From positions 1 through 64,000 of IMG/VR virus record IMGVR_UViG_3300022538_000539: 64,000 bases of DNA. One strand, written 5' to 3'. The notes beneath the pieces were generated by a model, which saw only the letters and a list, made by a program, of their open reading frames with translations, did no database searches and was not told where the DNA came from. Shown in pieces: positions 27,332 through 32,680 of this stretch. This DNA comes from a virus. Every line of letters starts with the position of its first letter. Position 1 is the stretch's first letter. Position numbers and translations under genes: made by a program.

Positions 27332-27758
27332 AATGGAAAAACAAAAATTACCAAAAAAAATAAAAAGAAAATTATCTGATTTTAAATGGAAAACTGGATA
27401 TTTTTATTCTAAAAAAAATAAAAAAAAGTATAAATTTAGAAGTTCATATGAAAAAGCAATTTTCAAAATATTAGAAAATGATAAAAATGTCATTAAATAT
27501 GAATATGAACCTATTATACTTTTCTTTCATTATAAAGGCAGAATGAAAAGATACTTTCCAGATTTATTAGTTCAATATACAAATAATTCTTATAAATTAA
27601 TAGAAATAAAACCCAAATGGAGATTTTTAAATATTTCTTTATATTTAAAATCACAGTTGTTAGTAGCAAAAGATTATGCAGAAAGACATAATATGATTTT
27701 CGAAGTATGGAATTGGAATGAAAAAGAAAATAAAATTGAAATTATTGATTGGAAGTAA
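27324..27758 (+). CDS. TnsA-N-like PD-(D/E)XK endonuclease
   Basis: A 144-residue basic protein with the TnsA N-terminal nuclease pattern: RSSYEKAIFKIL with a leading Glu, YFPDLLVQY with the catalytic Asp, and KLIEIKPKW with Glu-x-Lys. Similar small nucleases occur in phages as head-completion or homing enzymes. It overlaps the endolysin stop by eight bases; ATG 27333 is an alternative start. It precedes an HNH gene. Confidence 0.6.
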   Translation: MNKMEKQKLPKKIKRKLSDFKWKTGYFYSKKNKKKYKFRSSYEKAIFKILENDKNVIKYEYEPIILFFHYKGRMKRYFPDLLVQYTNNSYKLIEIKPKWRFLNISLYLKSQLLVAKDYAERHNMIFEVWNWNEKENKIEIIDWK

Positions 27759-27761
27759 GTA

Positions 27762-28208
27762 ATGTCATCAGGAATGTATTTAAGAACAGAAAAACATAAA
27801 GGTAAAAATGCTCCTAATTACAAAGATGGAAGAACACTGAAAAAATATTATTGTACGAACTGTGGAAAAGAATTATCATATTACACTGCTAAAAGATGTC
27901 AAAGTTGTGCTAATAGAAAAAATTTTAGTGGTAAAAATAATCCTAATTGGCAAGGAGGTAATTCATTCAAACCATATTCTCCAAAATTCAATAATAATTT
28001 AAAAGAGAAAATTAGAAACAGAGATAATAAAACTTGTCAATTATGCAATAAAACAGAAAAACAAAATGGTAGAAATTTATCAATTCATCATATAGATTAT
28101 AATAAAAAAAATAGTAATCCAAATAATCTAATAACCTTATGTATAAGTTGCAATTTTAAAGTTAATTATAATAGAAATTATTGGATTAAATATTTTAGAA
28201 AAAAATAA
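27762..28208 (+). CDS. HNH homing endonuclease
   Basis: A 148-residue protein. Residues ~30-50 hold a zinc ribbon (YYCTNCGKEL ... RCQSC). A NUMOD3-type NNPNWQGG segment follows, then the HNH nuclease: CQLC, IHHIDYNKKN and LCISC. The middle closely matches the HNH at 30965-31420 (NNPNWQGG, FKPYSPKFNN), and its N-terminus matches the HNH at 32681-33160 (DGRTLKKYYC), showing domain shuffling among the phage's own HNH genes. It is the last plus-strand gene and converges with the minus-strand block 13 bases away. Confidence 0.75.
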   Translation: MSSGMYLRTEKHKGKNAPNYKDGRTLKKYYCTNCGKELSYYTAKRCQSCANRKNFSGKNNPNWQGGNSFKPYSPKFNNNLKEKIRNRDNKTCQLCNKTEKQNGRNLSIHHIDYNKKNSNPNNLITLCISCNFKVNYNRNYWIKYFRKK

Positions 28209-28221
28209 TGAAATTATCAAG

Positions 28222-28554
28222 TTAGATTTTCCCAAGTTTTTCTAATGCCTCGCCATATTCCTCTAAAATTTCTTCAAAAAATTTATGAAATTCTATCCAT
28301 TTAATATGTAATTTATATGCCTCATCTATTGCTTCCTGCGGTGTTTTACAAACAGGAGATAGATGTCTTTCTCTTATTTTTTCAGACTTTCCTTGTAATG
28401 GCAAATAACAAATTAATCCATCATTTAATAGACTTTCTTTACCCTGACAAAAAAATCCTACTATCCAAAATCTTTCCTTTTTAGTAGGATTTTCATTTTT
28501 TCCCCACAAAGTATCAAATTCAGCTTTTATATATTTATCAAGATTTATTTTCAT
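28222..28554 (-). CDS. Conserved-looking hypothetical protein
   Basis: A 110-residue charged helical protein with no recognised domain. It carries a central CYLPLQGKSEKIRERHLSPVC segment and a Glu-rich amphipathic C-terminus. The 17-base overlap with the upstream gene (28538-28822) suggests translation coupling. Confidence 0.55.
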   Translation of the reverse strand: MKINLDKYIKAEFDTLWGKNENPTKKERFWIVGFFCQGKESLLNDGLICYLPLQGKSEKIRERHLSPVCKTPQEAIDEAYKLHIKWIEFHKFFEEILEEYGEALEKLGKI

Positions 28555-28822
28555 TTTTCACCTTCTTACATAACCAATGATTTCTCATCTTGGCTGTGCT
28601 TCCCAAAAAATTTTCACAACTTTTACAACATTTAATCCAAACTTTTTTATCCTTTTTTTTAGAGTAAGGACAATCTACATACATCTTTTTTTCACTTCCA
28701 AGTCTGTATAATCCCAAAGCATAATATTGCACTCCTTTTTCATCAAGTTCTTTATAGAGTGCATAATCCCTATGTTCTGGAGCAACATTTTGTAATTGTT
28801 CTCTTGTTCTGTGTTTAACCAT
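28538..28822 (-). CDS. Small putative zinc-binding protein
   Basis: A 94-residue basic protein with five cysteines in its second half (VDCPYS, KCCKSCENF, HWLCKK), plausibly a zinc knuckle. It is the first protein gene after the tRNA array in the direction of transcription. SD AAAGGTG. Function unknown. Confidence 0.55.
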   Translation of the reverse strand: MVKHRTREQLQNVAPEHRDYALYKELDEKGVQYYALGLYRLGSEKKMYVDCPYSKKKDKKVWIKCCKSCENFLGSTAKMRNHWLCKKVKNENKS

Positions 28823-28846
28823 TTATTTCACCTTTATATATTAATT

Positions 28847-28922
28847 TGGAGCCAGCAGTCGGGTTCGAACCGACGACCTGTTCATTACAAGTGAACTGCT
28901 CTGCCAACTGAGCTACACTGGC
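28847..28922 (-). tRNA. tRNA-Thr(TGT)
   Basis: Acceptor GCCAGTG pairs with TGCTGGC, allowing wobble. The anticodon loop CTTGTAA lies in a GTTCA/TGAAC stem, the T-loop is TTCGAAC, and CCA is encoded. It abuts the next tRNA with no spacer. Confidence 0.9.
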
Positions 28923-28997
28923 TGGAACTGGTGATGGGACTTGAACCCACAAAACTGACTTGGAAGGACAGCATTTTGCCAATTAAATTACACCAGC
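28923..28997 (-). tRNA. tRNA-Gly(TCC)
   Basis: Acceptor GCTGGTG/CACCAGT, anticodon loop CTTCCAA, T-loop TTCAAGT, CCA encoded. The anticodon stem has one T-T mismatch. Confidence 0.85.
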
Positions 28998-29072
28998 TGG
29001 GGTAAGTGGCGAGACTTGAACTCGTATCTCATTGGTTCACAGCCAACACGCATTAACTTATGCTACACTTAC
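28998..29072 (-). tRNA. tRNA-His(GTG)
   Basis: Acceptor GTAAGTG/CACTTAC, anticodon loop CTGTGAA, discriminator C73 as expected for His, CCA encoded. The base before position 1 is C, so the usual G-1 is not encoded. Confidence 0.88.
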
Positions 29073-29073
29073 G

Positions 29074-29147
29074 TGGCAAATCCACAAGGACTCGAACCTT
29101 GAACTTCTGTTTTGGAGACAGATATTTTTCCATTAAACTATGGATTT
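29074..29147 (-). tRNA. tRNA-Trp(CCA)
   Basis: Acceptor AAATCCA/TGGATTT, anticodon loop CTCCAAA, T-loop TTCGAGT, discriminator G and CCA encoded. Anticodon CCA reads only UGG, consistent with UGA being a stop in this genome. Confidence 0.9.
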
Positions 29148-29223
29148 TGGTAACAGAGGAGGGACTTGAACCCCCAACCTTCTGGATGTAAGCCAGACAA
29201 TCTACCATTGATAATACTCTGTT
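29148..29223 (-). tRNA. tRNA-Val(TAC)
   Basis: Acceptor AACAGAG/CTCTGTT, anticodon loop CTTACAT in a TCTGG/CCAGA stem, T-loop TTCAAGT, A73 and CCA encoded. Confidence 0.9.
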
Positions 29224-29297
29224 TGGCTGAGAAGAAAGGATTCGAACCTCTATCAATGGATTCAAAGTCCACTATCCTACCATTAGACGACTTCTCA
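29224..29297 (-). tRNA. tRNA-Gln(TTG)
   Basis: Acceptor TGAGAAG/CTTCTCA, anticodon loop CTTTGAA, discriminator G73, CCA encoded. Upstream on the minus strand its 5' end directly follows a CCA-ended mini-hairpin (29298-29324). Confidence 0.88.
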
Positions 29298-29324
29298 TGG
29301 ATTTAGTTATTATTTAAACTAAAT
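29298..29324 (-). ncRNA. CCA-ended mini-hairpin in the tRNA array
   Basis: On the minus strand ATTTAGTT pairs with AACTAAAT across an 8-base loop and is followed at once by CCA, which abuts the 5' base of tRNA-Gln. The spacing is that of a tRNA 3' end. It may be the relic of a lost tRNA or a deliberate mini-substrate for tRNA enzymes. Confidence 0.45.
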
Positions 29325-29357
29325 TTTTTATTAAACCATAAAATATAATTATCAAAT

Positions 29358-29434
29358 TGGTATTCAGGGTAGGACTCGAACCTACATTAAACAGATTCTA
29401 AGTCTGCTGTGTTTGCCAATTACACCACCTGAAC
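29358..29434 (-). tRNA. tRNA with Leu anticodon TAG, short variable loop
   Basis: Acceptor GTTCAGG/CCTGAAT, D stem GTGT/ACAC, anticodon loop CTTAGAA, T stem GTAGG/CCTAC, A73 and CCA encoded. The variable loop is only about five bases (class I), unlike normal bacterial tRNA-Leu, which has a long variable arm. Confidence 0.85.
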
Positions 29435-29512
29435 TGGTGCTTGAAACAGGATTCGAACCTGTATAAAATGGATTTTGAATCCACTATGTTTGCCTAATTA
29501 CATCATTCAAGC
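29435..29512 (-). tRNA. tRNA with Leu anticodon CAA, short variable loop
   Basis: Acceptor GCTTGAA/TTCAAGC, D stem ATGT/ACAT, anticodon loop TTCAAAA, T-loop TTCGAAT, A73 and CCA encoded. The variable loop is about five bases, so it lacks the class II arm expected for Leu. Confidence 0.85.
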
Positions 29513-29589
29513 TGGTGTACAAGGTCAGATTCGAACTGACAAAAGATGGATTTTAAGTCCATTATGTTTACCAATTACATCACTTGTAC
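29513..29589 (-). tRNA. tRNA with Leu anticodon TAA, short variable loop
   Basis: Acceptor GTACAAG/CTTGTAC, D stem ATGT/ACAT, anticodon loop CTTAAAA in an ATGGA/TCCAT stem, A73 and CCA encoded. The variable loop is about five bases. It is clearly related to the two preceding Leu-anticodon tRNAs. Confidence 0.85.
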
Positions 29590-29666
29590 TGGTAGCGGGA
29601 GTGGGATTCGAACCCACGACCTTCTGGTTATGAGCCAGTTTATCTACCTGACTGATATATCCCGCT
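29590..29666 (-). tRNA. tRNA-Met(CAT), elongator-like
   Basis: Acceptor AGCGGGA/TCCCGCT, anticodon loop CTCATAA, T-loop TTCGAAT, CCA encoded. There is no C1-A72 mismatch and no run of three G-C pairs in the anticodon stem, so it is not an initiator. Lysidine-modified Ile cannot be excluded. Its first base is shared with the neighbouring CCA. Confidence 0.82.
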
Positions 29667-29742
29667 GGTCAGAGTGAAAAGATTTGAACTTTTGACCTCA
29701 TGTTCCCAAAACACGCGTTCTACCAGACTGAACTACACTCTG
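29666..29742 (-). tRNA. tRNA-Pro(TGG)
   Basis: Acceptor CAGAGTG/CACTCTG, anticodon loop TTTGGGA in a CGTGT/ACATG stem, T-loop TTCAAAT, A73 and CCA encoded. Confidence 0.9.
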
Positions 29743-29819
29743 TGGTGGAACGAACAGGACTCGAACCTACATCTTCCTGATTAAAAGTCAGACGCTTTAC
29801 CATATTAAGCTATCGTTCC
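29743..29819 (-). tRNA. tRNA-Lys(TTT)
   Basis: Acceptor GGAACGA/TCGTTCC, anticodon loop CTTTTAA, T-loop TTCGAGT, A73 and CCA encoded. Confidence 0.9.
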
Positions 29820-29822
29820 TAG

Positions 29823-29895
29823 TTGTATTGATGAGATTTGAACTCATATCTTGATGATTAAGAGTCATCTGTTTTACCAATTAAACTACAATACT
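29823..29895 (-). tRNA. tRNA-Lys(CTT)
   Basis: Anticodon loop CTCTTAA in a GATGA/TCATC stem, T-loop TTCAAAT. The acceptor pairs only GTATTG/CAATAC cleanly. The 3' end reads CTA instead of CCA, so it is the only tRNA here without an encoded CCA. It may be slightly decayed. Confidence 0.8.
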
Positions 29896-29971
29896 GGCTG
29901 TGCAGGTAGGATTCGAACCTACATCTTTGGGATTAACAGTCCCACATTTTACCAATTAATACTACTACACA
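29895..29971 (-). tRNA. tRNA-Asn(GTT)
   Basis: Acceptor TGTGTAG/CTGCACA with one G-T pair, anticodon loop CTGTTAA, T-loop TTCGAAT, G73 and CCA encoded. A CCA-ended mini-hairpin lies directly upstream. Confidence 0.88.
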
Positions 29972-29998
29972 TGGATTATAAGTCCTCACGCTTATAAT
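29972..29998 (-). ncRNA. CCA-ended mini-hairpin in the tRNA array
   Basis: On the minus strand ATTATAAG pairs with CTTATAAT across the 8-base loop CGTGAGGA, followed at once by CCA next to the 5' end of tRNA-Asn. A related hairpin without CCA lies at 30007-30024. Confidence 0.45.
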
Positions 29999-30006
29999 AC
30001 TACAAT

Positions 30007-30024
30007 ATAAGTCCCTGTGCTTAT
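30007..30024 (-). ncRNA. Hairpin related to the CCA-ended mini-hairpin
   Basis: ATAAG pairs with CTTAT around the 8-base loop CACAGGGA, similar in position and purine pattern to the loop CGTGAGGA of the neighbouring hairpin. The remaining sequence to 30089 is AT-rich with no gene seen. Confidence 0.3.
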
Positions 30025-30089
30025 CAAAGGCAACCTATATAATTTTATCTCTTATCAAAATTTATGATAATTTTTTATATTAGATATTT

Positions 30090-30178
30090 TGGCGGAAGAG
30101 ACAGGATTCGAACCTGTGTGGGTTTTACCCCAATGGATTAGCAGTCCATCTCGATAAACCTGACTCTGACACTCTTCC
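30090..30178 (-). tRNA. tRNA-Ser(GCT)
   Basis: Acceptor GGAAGAG/CTCTTCC, anticodon loop CTGCTAA, a proper class II variable arm (TGGGG/CCCAC), G73 and CCA encoded. An HNH gene separates it from the next tRNA. Confidence 0.9.
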
Positions 30179-30186
30179 TGGATTAA

Positions 30187-30609
30187 TTATTTCTCCTTCA
30201 ATCCATATTTTCCATCAAACCATTTCAAATAATCATCAATTCCTTGTTTTCCATATTTATAATAAATATAATCATATGCTCTTTGATGTAATAATCCATG
30301 TTTTGAATTTGATAATAATATAATTTCATCATTATTTTCTTTTAAATAAATATGATGCTTACATAATATATTTCTTGCTTTTTCTCTAAATTCAGAATTT
30401 TGCCATTGTTTCTTTGTTGCTATCCTTAAATTTTTTTTATGTTCATCAGTTAATTTTCTACCTGTAAGTGCTTTGCTTATTTTTTTTCTAGTTTTTTCAG
30501 AATATTTTTTAGTTTTTAAATTATGTCCATTAATATACTTATTTCCTAATTTTACAATTTGTCCACATCCACACTTACAATATTTTATTTTAATTTCACA
30601 TAATTTCAT
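30187..30609 (-). CDS. NUMOD3/HNH-type homing endonuclease in the tRNA array
   Basis: A 140-residue basic protein. Residues ~10-20 hold a small Cys cluster (CKCGCG). NUMOD3 DNA-binding repeats follow (SEKTRKKISKALTGRKLTDEHKKNL), then a His-rich nuclease end (LCKHHIYLKENNDEIILLSNSKHGLLH). It sits cleanly between two tRNA genes and does not interrupt either. It ends close to the tRNA-Ser 5' side, after AATCCA. It is related to the HNH at 32681-33160 in the last 60 residues. Confidence 0.75.
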   Translation of the reverse strand: MKLCEIKIKYCKCGCGQIVKLGNKYINGHNLKTKKYSEKTRKKISKALTGRKLTDEHKKNLRIATKKQWQNSEFREKARNILCKHHIYLKENNDEIILLSNSKHGLLHQRAYDYIYYKYGKQGIDDYLKWFDGKYGLKEK

Positions 30610-30642
30610 TTTATTCTCCTAATTGATATAAATATTAAATTC

Positions 30643-30728
30643 TGGTAGACGAGGTAGGATTCGAACCTACGAAGCTCTCAGCAATGGTATATAAGACCAT
30701 CTCCTTTAACCTGCTTGGATACTCGTCC
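30643..30728 (-). tRNA. Class II tRNA with Ile anticodon TAT
   Basis: Acceptor GGACGAG/CTCGTCT, anticodon loop CTTATAT in an ATGGT/ACCAT stem, A73 and CCA encoded. It has a long variable arm of ~13 bases (GCT/AGC stem), which tRNA-Ile never normally has. The body closely resembles the tRNA-Tyr at 31682-31767, so this looks like a Tyr-type body with a changed anticodon. Confidence 0.82.
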
Positions 30729-30817
30729 TGGTAGACAGGATAGGATTTGAACCTATGAAACTTTAATAGTAATGGCATATCAGACCATTCTCTTTGACCA
30801 AACTTGAATACCTGTCC
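30729..30817 (-). tRNA. Class II tRNA with Ile anticodon GAT
   Basis: Acceptor GGACAGG/CCTGTCT, anticodon loop CTGATAT in an ATGGT/GCCAT stem, A73 and CCA encoded, and a ~15-base variable arm with an ACT/AGT stem. With its neighbour it is the only source of Ile anticodons in the set. Confidence 0.82.
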
Positions 30818-30889
30818 TGGAGACAGAGAGGGGAGTCGAACCCCTGTGGATAGTTTTGCAGACTACCTCGATTCCAAATCTACTCTGTC
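30818..30889 (-). tRNA. tRNA-Cys(GCA)
   Basis: Acceptor GACAGAG/CTCTGTC, anticodon loop CTGCAAA, T-loop TTCGACT, CCA encoded. The D arm is short (GAT/ATC around TTGGA). Confidence 0.83.
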
Positions 30890-30965
30890 TGGTGGAGAAA
30901 TTTGGAATTGAACCAAAACCTACAGGTCTTCAACCTATCGTGCAGACCTCTTACACCATTTCTCC
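30890..30965 (-). tRNA. tRNA-Phe(GAA)
   Basis: Acceptor GGAGAAA/TTTCTCC, anticodon loop TTGAAGA in an ATAGG/CCTGT stem, T-loop TTCAATT, A73 and CCA encoded. Its 5' base touches the stop codon of the neighbouring HNH gene. Confidence 0.88.
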
Positions 30966-31420
30966 TATCTTATTTGATTATGACATCTAATACATAAAGT
31001 TAATAAATTATCTAATTTATTATTTTTCTTATTATCATTAATATGATGAACATGCAATTTTTGATTATATTTTTTAATATATTCCTCCTGAGTTATTCCA
31101 CATTTTTGACAAATATGATTATCTCGTTCCCTAATAAATTCTTTTAACTTATTATTAAATTCTGGAGAATAAGGTTCAAATGATTTGCCACCTTGCCAAT
31201 TAGGATTATTTTTACCTCTCATAATTTTTTTAATTGTTTTTCTATATTTAGGATTTTTCCAAACTTGTTCCATACTTTTACTAACACTTATGCTTATATT
31301 TTTCCTATGTTCTTCAGTAAGTTTTTTACCTTTATGTGCTTTACTTATTTTCTTTTTAACTTTTTTAGAAACTATATGTCCTTTAACAAATCTTCCTTTA
31401 TTATTTCTATCTTTGTTCAT
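30965..31420 (-). CDS. NUMOD3-HNH homing endonuclease in the tRNA array
   Basis: A 151-residue protein with NUMOD3-type repeats (KKVKKKISKAHKGKKLTEEHRKN), then NNPNWQGG and a C-terminal HNH nuclease: CQKC, VHHINDNKKNN and LCIRCH. It lies between tRNA-Phe and tRNA-Asp and touches the tRNA-Phe 5' end. It shares its C-terminal half with the HNH at 27762-28208. Confidence 0.8.
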   Translation of the reverse strand: MNKDRNNKGRFVKGHIVSKKVKKKISKAHKGKKLTEEHRKNISISVSKSMEQVWKNPKYRKTIKKIMRGKNNPNWQGGKSFEPYSPEFNNKLKEFIRERDNHICQKCGITQEEYIKKYNQKLHVHHINDNKKNNKLDNLLTLCIRCHNQIR

Positions 31421-31439
31421 TTTTATCCCCCATATTTTT

Positions 31440-31516
31440 TGGCGACACTAACGGGATTTGAACCCGTATCTCTTGCGTGACAGGCAAGTGTCATAACCTG
31501 ATTAGACCATAATGTC
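31440..31516 (-). tRNA. tRNA-Asp(GTC)
   Basis: Acceptor GACATTA/TAGTGTC, anticodon loop CTGTCAC in a CTTGC/GCAAG stem, G73 and CCA encoded. Confidence 0.9.
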
Positions 31517-31591
31517 TGGTAGAACTAGTGAGAATCGAACTCACATCATATGCTTGAAAGGCATATATCCTAACCATTAGACCATAGTTCC
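31517..31591 (-). tRNA. tRNA-Glu(TTC)
   Basis: Acceptor GGAACTA/TAGTTCT, anticodon loop CTTTCAA in a TATGC/GCATA stem, T-loop TTCGATT, A73 and CCA encoded. Confidence 0.9.
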
Positions 31592-31681
31592 TGGCGGAAA
31601 GAGTAGGATTCGAACCTACGGAAGTTTTACCTTCAATAGTTTTCAAGACTATCACAATAAACCTGACTCTGACATCTTTCC
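31592..31681 (-). tRNA. tRNA-Ser(TGA)
   Basis: Acceptor GGAAAGA/TCTTTCC, anticodon loop CTTGAAA in an ATAGT/ACTAT stem, class II variable arm (GAAG/CTTC), G73 and CCA encoded. Confidence 0.9.
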
Positions 31682-31767
31682 TGGTGGAGAGAATAGGATT
31701 TGAACCTACGAACCCATACGAGAGCAGTTTTACAGACTGCCTGCTTTAACCACTTGCATATCTCTCC
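31682..31767 (-). tRNA. tRNA-Tyr(GTA)
   Basis: Acceptor GGAGAGA/TCTCTCC, anticodon loop CTGTAAA in a GCAGT/ACTGC stem, long variable region, A73 and CCA encoded. It is the likely relative of the two Ile-anticodon class II tRNAs. Confidence 0.9.
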
Positions 31768-31844
31768 TGGTACGCCTGGTAGGACTTGAACCTACATCTT
31801 GCGGATTAGAAGTCCACTGTTCTATTCCATTAAACTACAGACGT
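31768..31844 (-). tRNA. tRNA-Arg(TCT)
   Basis: Acceptor ACGTCTG/CAGGCGT with one G-T pair, anticodon loop CTTCTAA in a GTGGA/TCCGC stem, A73 and CCA encoded. Confidence 0.88.
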
Positions 31845-31920
31845 TGGTGGAGATAGAGGGACTTGAACCCACAACTTCAGGGTGCAAACCTAATGTTTTT
31901 CCAATTAAAACTATATCCCC
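31845..31920 (-). tRNA. tRNA-Ala(TGC)
   Basis: Acceptor GGGGATA/TATCTCC, anticodon loop TTTGCAC in a TTAGG/CCTGA stem, A73 and CCA encoded. The G3-U70 pair that marks tRNA-Ala is present. Confidence 0.9.
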
Positions 31921-31999
31921 TGGAGTGCCTGATGAGATTCGAACTCACAATCTATGGGTTCGTAGCCCATTGTTTTATATCCAATTAAACTACAGACAC
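31921..31999 (-). tRNA. tRNA-Arg(ACG)
   Basis: Acceptor GTGTCTG/CAGGCAC, anticodon loop CTACGAA in an ATGGG/CCCAT stem, T-loop TTCGAAT, CCA encoded. A34 would need conversion to inosine by host TadA to read CGC and CGA. It is the first tRNA of the array in transcription order. Confidence 0.9.
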
Positions 32000-32012
32000 T
32001 TAAATAAAAAAT

Positions 32013-32047
32013 ACTTATTTTTTTAAAAGAAATAAGTAGAAAACTTT
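32013..32047 (-). ncRNA. H-type pseudoknot RNA element K1
   Basis: Minus strand order: AAAG, UUUUCU, ACUUAUUU, CUUU, UAAAA, AAAUAAGU. Stem 1 is AAAG/CUUU and stem 2 is ACUUAUUU/AAAUAAGU, interleaved as in an H-type pseudoknot, with a U-rich first loop and an A-rich last loop. It matches six elements at 35349-35812 in layout but not in stem sequence. Confidence 0.55.
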
Positions 32048-32096
32048 GTGGATTTAATTAATATGTTTAAATTATAAATGAATTTATTTAAAACAT

Positions 32097-32162
32097 CTAA
32101 TTCATACCTCCACTAAACCATTCTAAATGTTCTTCTATTTGCTTACAATTTTCTTTCGGCAT
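32097..32162 (-). pseudogene. 22-codon remnant of an HNH/NUMOD3 endonuclease
   Basis: A tiny frame beginning MPKENCKQIEEHLEWF resembles the N-terminus shared by the phage's HNH proteins (MPKKGYKQTEEH at 33160 and MAKKGYKQTEEH at 36488) and stops after 21 residues. It is probably what remains of a lost copy. Translation is unproven. Confidence 0.4.
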
Positions 32163-32199
32163 CTTACCTTCTTATATTTATTTCTAATTATTTATTAAT

Positions 32200-32302
32200 G
32201 GATATTTTTTAAATCGGTTGTGTTTATTCTGTAAGATAGAGCAAACACACTTGGATAAATCTCTAACTTACATTTGCCTATTTAAGAAATATAGAAATAT
32301 CC
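32200..32302 (-). ncRNA. Structured RNA element with 8-bp closing stem
   Basis: GGATATTT and AAATATCC form a perfect 8-bp closing stem across ~100 bases. Inside, GTAAG/CTTAC and TAGAG/CTCTA form an 11-position stem with one mismatch (32231-32241 with 32261-32271). No reading frame is seen. It lies in the gene-free stretch 32163-32544. Confidence 0.45.
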
Positions 32303-32358
32303 AAAAACTATATTTCGCAAAATTTTTATAAATACTGTTTAGTAATTTAAAACCCAAA

Positions 32359-32442
32359 CAAGTATAAGAACTCCTTCTACACTTGGTAGATGAGATTATA
32401 CCTGCCTTTGCCATCAACTTTGCTAACGCAGTTGCAGGTATA
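32359..32442 (-). ncRNA. Two adjacent strong hairpins
   Basis: The first (32359-32385) pairs CAAGTGTA..GAA with TTC..TATACTTG around a GGAG loop on the minus strand. The second (32397-32442) has a perfect 9-bp stem TATACCTGC/GCAGGTATA enclosing a smaller AACT/AGTT hairpin. A further 8-bp pairing GAAGTTTT/AAAACTTC spans ~32450-32496, and a small GGG-CGT-CCC hairpin lies near 32517. No protein gene is present. Confidence 0.4.
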
Positions 32443-32544
32443 TTTTAATGAAGTTTTTTTATAACTATTCATCCCTAACAACAACTAGAAAACTTCAAAA
32501 CTAATTGGTTCTTTTGGGACGCCCATCAGCTTGACACATTTTTA

Positions 32545-32599
32545 ATGGCGAAAAGTATAATTTATCTACTAAATACATAATAGGAACTTTCTATGCCAT
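32545..32599 (-). ncRNA. Covarying stem-loop RNA family, copy R1
   Basis: Minus strand: outer stem ATGGC/GCCAT, conserved AUA, middle stem GAAAGU/ACUUUU, conserved UCCUAUU, inner hairpin AUUUA-GUAGA-UAAAU, and a conserved C before the closing strand. Compared with copies R2-R4 the middle stem changes on both sides (G-C to A-U), which supports RNA pairing. Confidence 0.65.
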
Positions 32600-32609
32600 A
32601 TTCTTTATA

Positions 32610-32676
32610 AATAGCGAGAAGTAAATCTTTAGACAGGGTCTCCCCTGTATATAAAATAGGAACTTCTTATGCTATT
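32610..32676 (-). ncRNA. Covarying stem-loop RNA family, copy R2
   Basis: Outer stem AATAGC/GCTATT, AUA, middle stem AGAAGU/ACUUCU, UCCUAUU, inner stem ACAGGG/CCCUGU capped by the GNRA tetraloop GAGA on the minus strand. It lies four bases beyond the stop of the HNH gene. Confidence 0.7.
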
Positions 32677-32680
32677 ATTT

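Noticed and set aside
30090-31440. Self-splicing introns in the tRNA genes carrying the HNH genes
   Set aside because: All neighbouring tRNAs are complete and uninterrupted; the HNH genes are free-standing between them.
31185-32026. Plus-strand frames across the tRNA and HNH region (for example with RIRSPLFYS-like repeats)
   Set aside because: They are antisense readings of tRNA genes and an HNH gene, a familiar artefact.
32517-32545. CTGATG on the minus strand near a GGG-CGT-CCC hairpin, like a hammerhead ribozyme core
   Set aside because: The required GAAA and cleavage-site elements are missing at the right places.
32580-32590. ATAGGAACTT(C) in all R elements resembles a half-site of the yeast FRT recombination sequence
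   Set aside because: The opposite arm does not match the FRT half-site and no tyrosine recombinase gene is present. The motif is explained by the conserved RNA structure.
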